Notes under the pieces: model-generated
What the model saw: the letters and a program-made list of their open reading frames with translations, nothing else
Told to the model about the DNA's origin: nothing
The model's database searches: none
Source: Roseibium sp. MMSF_3412
GTDB lineage: Bacteria > Pseudomonadota > Alphaproteobacteria > Rhizobiales > Stappiaceae
Length of the DNA stretch: 64,000 bases
Assembly: GCF_030733265.1 (NCBI RefSeq)
Contig: NZ_JASHJI010000001.1
Location: 248,001-312,000, forward strand
Reading direction: 5' to 3'
Shown: piece after piece, positions 16,682 through 24,943 of the stretch
Layout: each line of letters begins with the position of its first letter
How positions within the stretch are numbered: the first letter of the stretch is position 1
Translations under genes and position numbers: made by a program

Positions 16682-18325
16682 TTATTGAAAGCCTGCCGCG
16701 CGCAACGAACGTGCAACGTTTTGCCCAAGCTGATGGTCCGCTGCAGGGTGCGCGCGCATGTAATCATCAACCGAAAAGTTCGGCTGTCTGCGGCGCAGTT
16801 CCTCTGCAACCTCTTTTGCCTCTTCGTCTCGACCCAAAAAGTGAAGTGCGGTGATCTTTGCCCGCAGCGTTGACAGATGCCGCTGGTTTCGGGCGAGCGA
16901 ATTGTCGGCAAACTTCAAGGCCGTCTCGTAATCTTCCGCGGCCAGATATGCCGTCGCACTCAACGAGTCGAAATAGTATTTGAAGGGGTCGATCGGCGAC
17001 AGCTGCCGCGCCTTTTCGGCCGCATGGACAGCTTGCGAGCCTGCATCCTGAAATGCGAACAACGTACCTCTCAGCAACCAGGAGAGTGCCTCGTTCGGAT
17101 TGTGTTCGAGAGCCGTGGAATAGCGCTCCGAGGCGACGTCCAACCTTCTCAACAAGTTGTTGTGCGCGAACCCGTCAATCGTGAGGCAGAACGCACTTTC
17201 AGGATCGATATCGAGTGCCTTGGAGGTATTGCTGATCGCACCCTTCGTATCCTTTACCGGATCCGAACTCCAGCCATTGAACACGCTCAAGACGTGCCAT
17301 TTGCCACGCCAGGCATGTACTTCAGCCGATTGCGGCGTTCTGGAAATGGCCTCATCAAGGATCTCCCGCGATTTTGCAAAATCACGCAAAGTCGGCCGGT
17401 GCATCAGGCTGACGCCGGCCATGAGCAGCCTGTGATCGGCAATTTCGCTGATCGGGCGTCCACGCACATAGTTCAGCGTATCGGACGCGATTGCACTGCC
17501 GACGGACCGCACGATATTCGACAGACCTTCACCGGCATCCTTCAGGAAATCCCGGCGATTGGTGCTGTATTGCCGCGTCCAGAGGATGCGGCCGGTTTCA
17601 GCGTCCAGAAAGTCGATATCCGTTATGACTTCCTCGTCGTCCTGCCGAATACTGCCGCACACGCAATAATCAACGGCGAGTTTCGAACGAACCGATCCGA
17701 TGTCGATCTGGCGTCCAGCGAGCGCCCGGCTTGAAAGATGCGAAATCACCGCCAGAAGATTGGTCCGCGACAGGGAGCGGCAGATTTCCTCGGCAAACCA
17801 GTCTCCCAGCGCTATGAGTTCCGGATTGTTTTCGACGCTCAAAAGCGGAACGACCGTTACGGTAGGTACGGGCGGGCGTGGAATTGGTGACGACGGTGCC
17901 CGGAACAAGGCGCTGATCTGTTCCGGGTTGCTTCGTATCAGTTCCCGCCAGCTCAGGTAATCGGGTGCCGGAATGTCCAACCCTTCCAGGAAGGTTCCCT
18001 GCCCCGGTTTGCCCGAAAAGACGACATTGTTCAGGTCGAGGGTTACCTCGGAATTGTTGGTTGTGATCAGTTGGGCAAAATAGGGCCCAAGCGCCGCCTT
18101 GATATCGGCCAGGGCACGCCGCAGGCTTTGCCGGCCGGTGTCATAACTCGAGACGCCCCAGAGTGTTTCCTGCAGGAAGGTCCGGCTTCTGCACCCATGC
18201 GGTGCGGTTGCCAGCAATGCGAACAAGGCACGGTGTTTCTTGCCCGTGACGTCAAACGCCCCCGGTTCCAGGGAGCGTACGATGCAGGACCCGAACAAGC
18301 TGATTTCCAATATCTTTGCGCGCAT
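16682..18325 (-). CDS. Winged-helix / TolB-like / TPR transcriptional regulator
   Basis: I start it at ATG 18325 (547 aa) with GAGG upstream, rather than 18367. Residues ~1-100 are an OmpR/SARP-type winged helix (KKHRALFALLA, QSLRRALADIKAAL), followed by a short BTAD-like piece (GTFLEGLDIPAPDYLSW). Residues ~150-285 resemble the TolB-like beta domain found in adenylate-cyclase-associated regulators (VVPLLSVENNPELIALGDW, CGSIRQDDEEV, GRILWTRQY). The rest is TPR helices (ALDIDPESAFCL, ALEHNPNEALSWLLRGTLF). No cyclase or membrane segment is present. It is the first gene of the cluster that also encodes PAP2, S8 protease and possibly SGNH hydrolase, and probably activates it; the signal it senses is unknown. 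The protein may bind small molecules or partners through the TPRs. Confidence 0.82.
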   Translation of the reverse strand: MRAKILEISLFGSCIVRSLEPGAFDVTGKKHRALFALLATAPHGCRSRTFLQETLWGVSSYDTGRQSLRRALADIKAALGPYFAQLITTNNSEVTLDLNNVVFSGKPGQGTFLEGLDIPAPDYLSWRELIRSNPEQISALFRAPSSPIPRPPVPTVTVVPLLSVENNPELIALGDWFAEEICRSLSRTNLLAVISHLSSRALAGRQIDIGSVRSKLAVDYCVCGSIRQDDEEVITDIDFLDAETGRILWTRQYSTNRRDFLKDAGEGLSNIVRSVGSAIASDTLNYVRGRPISEIADHRLLMAGVSLMHRPTLRDFAKSREILDEAISRTPQSAEVHAWRGKWHVLSVFNGWSSDPVKDTKGAISNTSKALDIDPESAFCLTIDGFAHNNLLRRLDVASERYSTALEHNPNEALSWLLRGTLFAFQDAGSQAVHAAEKARQLSPIDPFKYYFDSLSATAYLAAEDYETALKFADNSLARNQRHLSTLRAKITALHFLGRDEEAKEVAEELRRRQPNFSVDDYMRAHPAADHQLGQNVARSLRAAGFQ

Positions 18326-18467
18326 GCCCCGTCGCCTCGAGAAAACTACGTATCTATAGAACAGCACTTATAGTCACTATCCAACAGCCTCACACTTTTT
18401 TCACGCTCCTTCGCGTGGAACAGCCACTAAACTCACGCCGTGAGGAACAGAACCGTGAGCAGGAAAA

Positions 18468-18668
18468 TTGTCAGACAAAAATGCTATTATTGACGATGTT
18501 TCGGATGTTGTTGATTTCTTCCTGGCCTGGAACAATCATCGTGAAACCGTATTGAAGATTTCGGAAATGGACCAGCTGGACAGCGAGCAGAAGAAGACAC
18601 TTCACTGGCTCGTCAAGATGGCGGACAGGGTCAGCCTGACCGATCTGGAGAAGGACGATCTGCATTAG
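18468..18668 (+). CDS. Small acidic protein, unknown function
   Basis: 66 aa from TTG 18468, with AGGA just upstream; no ATG serves the same frame before residue 34, so the start rests on composition and spacing. The peptide (VVDFFLAWNNHRETVL, TLHWLVKMADRVSLTDLE) is amphipathic and acidic, looks genuinely coding, and has no cysteine or membrane segment. It is divergent from the regulator gene of the PAP2/S8 cluster, with about 140 bp between the starts, so shared control is possible. No family is recognised. Confidence 0.5.
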   Translation: MSDKNAIIDDVSDVVDFFLAWNNHRETVLKISEMDQLDSEQKKTLHWLVKMADRVSLTDLEKDDLH

Positions 18669-18978
18669 GGCATGCAGGAATTCCTCGATGAACGGTCACG
18701 GCCTTAAGCCGCTGCCATAACGGAAACAGCTCAGGCGCGACACTGGCGACGGGTCGCGGAGCCTCTTTTCGTGCTTGTGCAGACGGCTCATCAGTTCCAT
18801 CCCTAATTGCCTTGGCCCCGGTTTCGCCGGGACCGAGGCCGGTGCCGCATTCTGATTTTTGCTCACGGGGATGACTTTGCGGTATCATCCTTGCCACAAG
18901 AGGTGACTCGCGCGGGGTACGCTGCGTGAGCAGTCACCCGGTTGCGGACAATCAAAGCGGTTTCAGATCCAGAATTTC
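18669..18978. other. Intergenic leader with an inverted repeat
   Basis: About 310 bp without a credible gene. At 18902-18938 GGTGACT and AGTCACC flank CTCGCGC / GCGTGAG, making a stem of about 14 bp with a mismatch and bulge in the 5' leader of the binding-protein gene. It does not match a riboswitch class I know. Confidence 0.4.
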
Positions 18979-19818
18979 ATGAAAACATATCCGGTCGCGT
19001 TCCTGCTCGTGCTTCTTTTTGCCTCCCTGATGCCCGCGCAAGTTTTTGCGCAGGATGACGGCGTGCGCGTCCCCAATTTCTGGGACCCCAAGGCGGTCAG
19101 CGACCGGCCGAATTCCATTCCGGACAAGATCCAGTTCCTGGCAACCGACAACTACCCGCCCTTCGTCTTCCGGGACCCGCAGGGCCGGCTCACCGGCTTC
19201 AATGTGGATCTGGCGCGTGCGCTGTGCCAGGAACTCGGCAGTTCATGCGCGCTCCGGATCAAGAATTTCAACGTGCTTCTTTCCGCCCTCGACGAGGAAG
19301 AAGGCGATGCGATCATTTCCGGTCTCTCCCGGGGCCTGCCGGCAACCCGGCGTCTCAATTTCACCGACGACTATCTCAAGCTGCCCGCACGGTTCGTGGT
19401 CGCGGCGGGCAAAGCCGGCAACTTCGATGAACAGGCGCTCAACGGCAAGAAAATCGCAGTGGTGACCGGCTCCCGCTATGAGGCTTTTGCGAACCGGTTC
19501 TGGCCGGAAGCCGACATTGTCGGGTTGGAAAGCGTGTCCCTGGCACGAGACGCCGTGAAGAACGGGGAGGCCGACGCCCATTTCGGCGATGGATTGAGCC
19601 TCGCCTTCTGGCTCCCGAGCGAAGCGGCCGCGTCCTGCTGTACGTTTGCCGGCGGTCCCTGGCTGGAGCCGGGCTATTTCGACCGGGGCATGGCGATCGC
19701 GACACGCCCGGAAGATACCGAGCGCGCGGCGGCGCTCAACTACGCGCTGACACAGCTTCAGCAAAAGGGCATCTACCGGGAACTCTACCTGCGCTATTTT
19801 CCGCTCAGCTTTTACTGA
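18979..19818 (+). CDS. Extracellular solute-binding protein, family 3
   Basis: 279 aa with a signal peptide (FLLVLLFASLMPAQVFA, cleavage before QDDG). The mature protein follows the family 3 amino-acid-binding pattern: FLATDNYPPFVFRDPQGRL, GFNVDLARALC, DAIISGLSR, FTDDYLKLPARFV, GKKIAVVTGSRYEAF and GEADAHFGDG. These proteins deliver amino acids or related compounds to ABC importers, or serve as sensors. No permease or ATPase gene is nearby, so it is an orphan, which is common for sensing or shared-transporter roles. It ends by overlapping the convergent sterol-desaturase-family gene by 7 bp. Two Cys pairs (ALCQELGSSC, SCC) may form disulphides in the periplasm. Confidence 0.9.
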   Translation: MKTYPVAFLLVLLFASLMPAQVFAQDDGVRVPNFWDPKAVSDRPNSIPDKIQFLATDNYPPFVFRDPQGRLTGFNVDLARALCQELGSSCALRIKNFNVLLSALDEEEGDAIISGLSRGLPATRRLNFTDDYLKLPARFVVAAGKAGNFDEQALNGKKIAVVTGSRYEAFANRFWPEADIVGLESVSLARDAVKNGEADAHFGDGLSLAFWLPSEAAASCCTFAGGPWLEPGYFDRGMAIATRPEDTERAAALNYALTQLQQKGIYRELYLRYFPLSFY

Positions 19819-20660
19819 TTGCTGCGCACATCCATCGCTTCGGACTTTTCGGATTTCGTTTTTGAACCGCCCAGGAAGGGAATCGCGAGACTGAAGGGGA
19901 ACTGATGCGCCTTCGGGGTGAGCGGCGCGCCAAGGCCGATCTCCATGCCGTCATGGCCCTTTTCCGGCTGATCGACATAGGTGCCGAACATCCGATCCCA
20001 GATCGACAGGTAGAAGCCGTAATTGCTGTCCGTTTCCCGCCGGATTACCGAGTGATGGACACGGTGCATGTCCGGTGTCACGATGACCAGGCGCAAAATC
20101 CTGTCGAGCCAAAGAGGCAAGCGGACATTTGCATGTCCGAAGACGGCAGAGGCGTTCAGCACGATTTCAAAGATCAGCACCGCCTCGACCGGGCCGCCCA
20201 GAGCGACGATCACAAGCCCCTTCCAGACGAAAGACAGAAGGATCTCGATCGGATGGAACCTGAGCGCCGTCGTCGCATCGACTTCGCTGTCGGCGTGATG
20301 GACGCGGTGGATACGCCAGAACCAAGGGATCTTGTGGGACGCGACATGCTGGCCCCACACGGCAAAATCGAGCGCGAAAAACGTCAGGATACCGGCGAGC
20401 GCCCCCGACCAGCCAAGCAGTCCGAACAGGCCCCAGCCGTTTTCCTGCGCCAGCAGCGCGAGCCCGACACCTCCGATCGGAAAGATCAAGCGCACCAGAA
20501 GGGAGTCCAGCAGGATCAGGCCCCAGTTTGTCGGCCAGCGTTTCAATCGCCCGTTTTCCAGACGGCGCCGGGGCAAACCTGCTTCCAGCAACGCCATCAC
20601 CAGAAAAATGCCGGCAAAGCAGGCCATGCGTAGCTGGTTTATGTCGATCTGTTCAAACAT
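19812..20660 (-). CDS. Sterol desaturase / fatty acid hydroxylase family membrane protein
   Basis: 282 aa from ATG 20660; the frame extends to GTG 20723, but that segment falls inside a dispersed palindromic repeat and is unlikely to be coding. Three histidine boxes of the diiron membrane hydroxylase family are present: HVASH, HRVHH and HRVHHS, with FHPIEI between. There are four or five hydrophobic segments, placing the enzyme in the inner membrane. The family oxidises lipids or lipid-like substrates using O2; exact substrate is unknown. The C-terminal tail is Lys/Ser-rich. The gene is convergent with, and overlaps by 7 bp, the binding-protein gene. Confidence 0.88.
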   Translation of the reverse strand: MFEQIDINQLRMACFAGIFLVMALLEAGLPRRRLENGRLKRWPTNWGLILLDSLLVRLIFPIGGVGLALLAQENGWGLFGLLGWSGALAGILTFFALDFAVWGQHVASHKIPWFWRIHRVHHADSEVDATTALRFHPIEILLSFVWKGLVIVALGGPVEAVLIFEIVLNASAVFGHANVRLPLWLDRILRLVIVTPDMHRVHHSVIRRETDSNYGFYLSIWDRMFGTYVDQPEKGHDGMEIGLGAPLTPKAHQFPFSLAIPFLGGSKTKSEKSEAMDVRSNQ

Positions 20661-20715
20661 TCCGTCTCGTGTCCGCTGGCCCTTCAAGGCACCTTGCCAA
20701 GTCCCGAAAGGCGCG

Positions 20716-20786
20716 CTAGTCACCTGAATCTGAAGTTCGCTTCGGAGGCTGCAGAAGCAATGATGCGAATTTCAAATTCACCGCAC
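20716..20786. repeat. 71-bp palindromic dispersed repeat, copy B
   Basis: It starts with CTAGTCAC and ends with AATTCACCGCAC, and includes CTGAAGTTCGCTTCGGAG and AGCAATGATGCG. The left end matches copy A2 (39384-39459) and the right end matches the reverse complement of copy A1 (39294-39369). Arms TGAAGTT / AATTTCAAATTCA can pair. It lies between the divergent desaturase and alpha/beta hydrolase genes. Confidence 0.7.
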
Positions 20787-20877
20787 CAGGGCAACTGGCA
20801 ACGGGATCTTTTATTTCACCATTCGTGAAAATATAGCCCACACTCCCAAAAAAGAAGCTGCGACAGATCACATCACC

Positions 20878-21525
20878 ATGAGCGACTTTCTCTGGACCCG
20901 TCCCGAAACCGAACCTGCGGCAACGCTGCTGATGGCGCATGGCGCCGGAGCACCCATGGATTCTGCGTTCATGGAAAAACTCGCCAACGCGCTCGCCGCT
21001 GAGGGCGTTGCTGTGGCGCGCTTCGAGTTCGCCTACATGGCCGGGCGGCGCACCGGCGGCCCCAAAAAGCCGCCGCCGCGCGCGGATCGCCTGACCGGAG
21101 AGTTTCAGACCGCACTTCAAACCCTTCTCAGAGACAGCGGCGGCCCGTTGCTTCTGGGCGGCAAATCGATGGGCGGACGCGTTGCGGCGATGCTCGGCGG
21201 AGGTGGTTCGCTCCCGCAAAGGGTACGCGGCATCTGCTGCTTCGGCTATCCGTTTCACCCCACCGGCAAACCGGACGCCGAATGGCGTCTGTCGCCGCTA
21301 GAGGAAAGCAAGCGACCGGTTCTCGTTCTTCAGGGAGACCGGGACCCGTTCGGGTCGAAGGTGGAACTCGATGCGGTGGCTCTGCCGGGGAGCGTTACCC
21401 TGACCTACCTGGAAGACGGCAATCACGACTTCGGCCCGCGCGGAAAATCGCCGGCGACGCTGGACGGCAACATTCAAAAGGCTGCCAAGGAAGTCGCGTC
21501 GTTCACAGGATCACTCGCTGATTAA
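20878..21525 (+). CDS. Alpha/beta hydrolase, KANL3/Tex30-like
   Basis: 215 aa. The fold is recognised by the oxyanion-side motif LMAHGAGAPMDS near residue 20, the nucleophile elbow LLGGKSMGGRVA (Ser in GKSMGG), an acid in LQGDRDPFG and the catalytic His in DGNHDF. The family (also called alpha/beta-hydrolase KANL3/Tex30) is cytosolic, about 210 aa in bacteria, with no established substrate. No signal peptide. The gene is convergent with the RND pump gene, only 5 bp apart. A Lys/Pro-rich loop GPKKPPPR is characteristic of this group. Confidence 0.9.
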   Translation: MSDFLWTRPETEPAATLLMAHGAGAPMDSAFMEKLANALAAEGVAVARFEFAYMAGRRTGGPKKPPPRADRLTGEFQTALQTLLRDSGGPLLLGGKSMGGRVAAMLGGGGSLPQRVRGICCFGYPFHPTGKPDAEWRLSPLEESKRPVLVLQGDRDPFGSKVELDAVALPGSVTLTYLEDGNHDFGPRGKSPATLDGNIQKAAKEVASFTGSLAD

Positions 21526-21530
21526 GCCCA

Positions 21531-24500
21531 TCATTCGGCAGGCGTCACGCTCCGGCCGCTCCCCGGCAGGGCATGCCGGTTTTGACGTCTGCTCAGGAAA
21601 ATAACCCGGCCAATATCATCACCGATCATGACAAGCGCCGGCACGAGCACAAGGACAAGCGCGGTCGCGGTCGCCAGGCCAAACACGATCGTGATGGCCA
21701 TGGGCAGCAGGAACTGGGCCTGCAGGCTGGTTTCGAACATGAGCGGCAACAACCCGCCAATGGTTGTCATCGAGGTCAACAGGACGGCACGCAGACGATC
21801 GCAACTGGCACCGATTGCCGCCGCATCCAGATCCTCACCTCCCGATAGACGCTCTTCAAAACGCGCGACAAGGATGATCGAGTTGTTCACGAGAATGCCG
21901 GCCAGTCCGAGCAGCCCGATCATGCTGAGGATGGTCAGGTTGAAGCCCATCGCGTAGTGCCCGACAATCGCGCCGACGATGCCGAAGGGAATGATCGACA
22001 TCACCACAACAGGCCTTGAATAGCTTCCGAAGATCGCCGCCAGAATAATGTAGATCCCGGCCACGGCCATGAGGATGCCGGTCAGGAGATCGGAAAATGC
22101 GTTCGACTGTTCTTCCGCCCGTCCGGCAAAGGAGTATTCCAGACCGTATTTCTGCGACAAAGCCGGCAGGAATTCCTTGTTCAGTTCCGCGATGATCTCG
22201 TTGTTCGAGGTGATCGTGCTGTCGACATCGGCAACGACCGTGACAACAGTGCGGCCATCGCGCCGCAGGATCACGGAAAAGCCCTGTGCATCGGTCAGAT
22301 CGACGATCTCCGTCAGCGGGACGAACTCGCCTGCGGGCGTGCGCAGGGAAAGTTGTCTCAGCGCCGCGGTGCCGTCCGCATCGAACACCTGTTTGACCCT
22401 GACGGAAACCTCCTCGTCGCCTTCGGCAAAGCGCCGGGCGATGTTGCCCTCAAAGGCGTTGCGGATCTGCCGGGCCGCGCTTTCAACGGTAAAGCCAAGC
22501 GCCCGGCCACGCGGGGTGAGTTCAACCAGCAGCTCCGGCTTGCCCCAGGGGAGATCGTCCTCCACGGCGCTCGTGCCCGGGAATGCGGAGAGTTCCTCCT
22601 GCAGTTCTTCGGCTGCTGCCTTCAACTCCTGCAAGGACGCGCCGGTCAGTCGAATGTCGAGGTCACGACCCGGTGGACCGCCACGCCGTTCCGCGACAGC
22701 GACGCGAGCCGCTCCTGGAATTGCGGGCAGCGCCGCGCGCCAGGCGCGAACGATCTCCGGCGTGCGGATCGTGCGATCCTCCGAACGGCTCAGCTGAACG
22801 GAAATGTTTGCGACGTTGTCGCCGCGATTGTTCCCTGCCTGTCCGAGGGTCGCATATGTCGCATTCACCAGCGTCTCGCCGTTGTCGCGGGTCAGATCGG
22901 CTTCGGCGTCCTTGAGCGCCTGCTCGATCCTTGCAATGCCTTCGATCGCCTCGGCTTCGGGGATGCCGGCATGGAAGAAGACCGACGCGGTCAGGTTTTC
23001 TGCTTCCGGAGACGGGAAAAAGGTGAAACCGACGCGGCCGCCGCGGACGAGCCCCACCGCGAGAACCATTGCCGCAATTGCAACGGCAAGCGTCACGTAC
23101 CGCCAGTGAACGGCCAGGGAGACAAAGGCCCGGAACGGATAATCGCGGACCCAGCCGAAACCGGTGTCGAACCCGCGCCGGAACCAGCTTTGCCGCGCCG
23201 GATCCCGTTCTTGCTGTTTCCTGCGGCGCAACGCCATCAGCAACGTCTCGAAAGCAAGGGCAAAGATAAAGCAGACGCCAATCACGATCATCTCGAACAC
23301 GAACACGCCCGCCGTGTCCCGCAAGCTGCGCAGGGGATCGTCAACGACATCAAGATAAGGCGGCACGGAGATGTCCGGCTGCGCGACAAGCGCACTCAGG
23401 AAGAAGGCCGGTACGCCGGCAACGATCACGACGCGCCACCAGCTCCAGCCGGGCCTGCGCCCGAGCGCGTGCGAAAGGTGACCCGGCAGCACGAGGAAAC
23501 ACTCGATCAGCGAGGCAATCACAACCGCGATCACGACGATGGGCAGCGTGCCCATGATCTGCCCGAGCACATCGCCGATCAGGAGTATGGGCAGAAAGGC
23601 CGCGATCGTTGTCAGACTTGCCGCAAAGATCGGGGCCAGCATCGTGGTCGCGCCGTTGACCGCCGCTTCATCAGGGTCGTCGCCCATGCTCTGGCGTGTC
23701 GCCGTATGCTCACCAACCACAATGGCATCATCGACAATGACACCCAGCATCATGATCAGCGCGAACATGGAGATCATGTTGATGCTCTCGCCCATGAGCC
23801 ACATGATCCCGAGCGTTGCCATCATCGCCACCGGAATGCCGGCGGCGACCCAAAGCGCTATCCTGGCATTCAGGAAAAGAAACAGGATGGCGACAACCAG
23901 TACCAGCCCGGTCAGGCCGTTTTCGAGCAGAAGCGTAATGCGGCCCTTCACGGCGTCGGCACGCACATCGTATTTCAGGATTTCCAGGGTCTGCGGCAGC
24001 TGCTGGGAAATCTCGGCAAGATAGTCGTCGACGATCTGCGCAGCTTTCAGCGTGTCGGTTTTCTCGGTCCTGAGAATTTGCAGCTCAATCGCGCGGGTTC
24101 CATTGGAAAATCCCTGGTTCTCGCTGGAATCGAAGTCCCTGACAACGGTTCCTATATCATCGACGAGGGTCTTCTCGCCGGAGGCGAAAGACTTGACCTC
24201 CACCCTGCCGACGGCTTCCGGGGAGCGGTCTTCGGAAAGGGCGCGGATCTGTCTTTCAACATCGCCGTCCAGATTGCCGGCAGGCACGTCGATCGTGTTT
24301 CCGGCAATCTGACCCGCAACGTCAGAGATCGTCAGGTCGAGACGCCTCAATTCCCGCTCCGGAATCTCGACCAGATATTCCGGCGCGCGGTAGCCATAAA
24401 GCTCGACCTTGTCGATGCCGCGCGCAAGCAGATCGTCGCGCATCTGGCGCGCGAACACCTTGAGCGCCTGCTCCGAAAAGGGGCCGCGCAGCGCGATCGT

Positions 24501-24929
24501 TGCAACACCGTCGGTAAAGGTGGATGCTGACACGACCGGTGTTTCGGAATCAACCGGCAATGTCGTGACGCCGGAAATCGCCTGCTCCACGTCCGACAGC
24601 GCCTGCTGCATGTTGGTGCCTTCGATGAACTCCATCTGCACCGATGCGGCCCCTTCGCGGCCATAGGAGACGATCTCGTCGAGCCCGTCGATGAAACGCA
24701 GTTCCGGCTCAATCACCTCTAGAATGTTCGTGGTGACATCCTCGGCACTCGCACCCGGCCAGATCACCGAAACGGAGATCCTGTCGGTCTTCACGGTCGG
24801 AAAGAACTGGGTGTTCAGCTTCGCCAACCCGTAGGCCCCAAAGAGCACCATCACCACCATGATGAGATTGGCGGCATTTGCGTGCCGGACAATCAGTTCA
24901 AGAAAGCCTCTGGACCGGATCTGTCTCAT
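21531..24929 (-). CDS. RND efflux pump, inner-membrane permease
   Basis: 1132 aa, somewhat longer than AcrB (about 1050) because of an insertion between transmembrane segments 6 and 7 (about 490-610) carrying an additional hydrophobic stretch (VFVFEMIVIGVCFIFALAF). Typical HAE-family features: N-terminal membrane anchor, porter domain start FFPTVKTDRISVSVIWPGAS, helix 4 with GVIVDDAIVVGEH (the proton-relay Asp pair), and the mirrored second half GLLGLAGILVNNSIILVARFEE. It works with the membrane fusion protein encoded 14 bp upstream and an outer-membrane TolC protein not in the window. Substrate range is not readable from sequence; no local regulator is present. Confidence 0.95.
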   Translation of the reverse strand: MRQIRSRGFLELIVRHANAANLIMVVMVLFGAYGLAKLNTQFFPTVKTDRISVSVIWPGASAEDVTTNILEVIEPELRFIDGLDEIVSYGREGAASVQMEFIEGTNMQQALSDVEQAISGVTTLPVDSETPVVSASTFTDGVATIALRGPFSEQALKVFARQMRDDLLARGIDKVELYGYRAPEYLVEIPERELRRLDLTISDVAGQIAGNTIDVPAGNLDGDVERQIRALSEDRSPEAVGRVEVKSFASGEKTLVDDIGTVVRDFDSSENQGFSNGTRAIELQILRTEKTDTLKAAQIVDDYLAEISQQLPQTLEILKYDVRADAVKGRITLLLENGLTGLVLVVAILFLFLNARIALWVAAGIPVAMMATLGIMWLMGESINMISMFALIMMLGVIVDDAIVVGEHTATRQSMGDDPDEAAVNGATTMLAPIFAASLTTIAAFLPILLIGDVLGQIMGTLPIVVIAVVIASLIECFLVLPGHLSHALGRRPGWSWWRVVIVAGVPAFFLSALVAQPDISVPPYLDVVDDPLRSLRDTAGVFVFEMIVIGVCFIFALAFETLLMALRRRKQQERDPARQSWFRRGFDTGFGWVRDYPFRAFVSLAVHWRYVTLAVAIAAMVLAVGLVRGGRVGFTFFPSPEAENLTASVFFHAGIPEAEAIEGIARIEQALKDAEADLTRDNGETLVNATYATLGQAGNNRGDNVANISVQLSRSEDRTIRTPEIVRAWRAALPAIPGAARVAVAERRGGPPGRDLDIRLTGASLQELKAAAEELQEELSAFPGTSAVEDDLPWGKPELLVELTPRGRALGFTVESAARQIRNAFEGNIARRFAEGDEEVSVRVKQVFDADGTAALRQLSLRTPAGEFVPLTEIVDLTDAQGFSVILRRDGRTVVTVVADVDSTITSNNEIIAELNKEFLPALSQKYGLEYSFAGRAEEQSNAFSDLLTGILMAVAGIYIILAAIFGSYSRPVVVMSIIPFGIVGAIVGHYAMGFNLTILSMIGLLGLAGILVNNSIILVARFEERLSGGEDLDAAAIGASCDRLRAVLLTSMTTIGGLLPLMFETSLQAQFLLPMAITIVFGLATATALVLVLVPALVMIGDDIGRVIFLSRRQNRHALPGSGRSVTPAE

Positions 24930-24943
24930 CGCCGTGCCCCCGT

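Noticed and set aside
18902..18938. Riboswitch in the leader of the binding-protein gene
   Set aside because: The inverted repeat is real, but it matches no riboswitch consensus known to me and has no following expression platform that I can see.
22353..24530. Long plus-strand frame of 725 codons opposite the RND pump
   Set aside because: It is a shadow of the high-GC pump gene in the third-position-rich antisense frame. The peptide is low-complexity and basic, has no domain, and the sense strand encodes a full RND permease.
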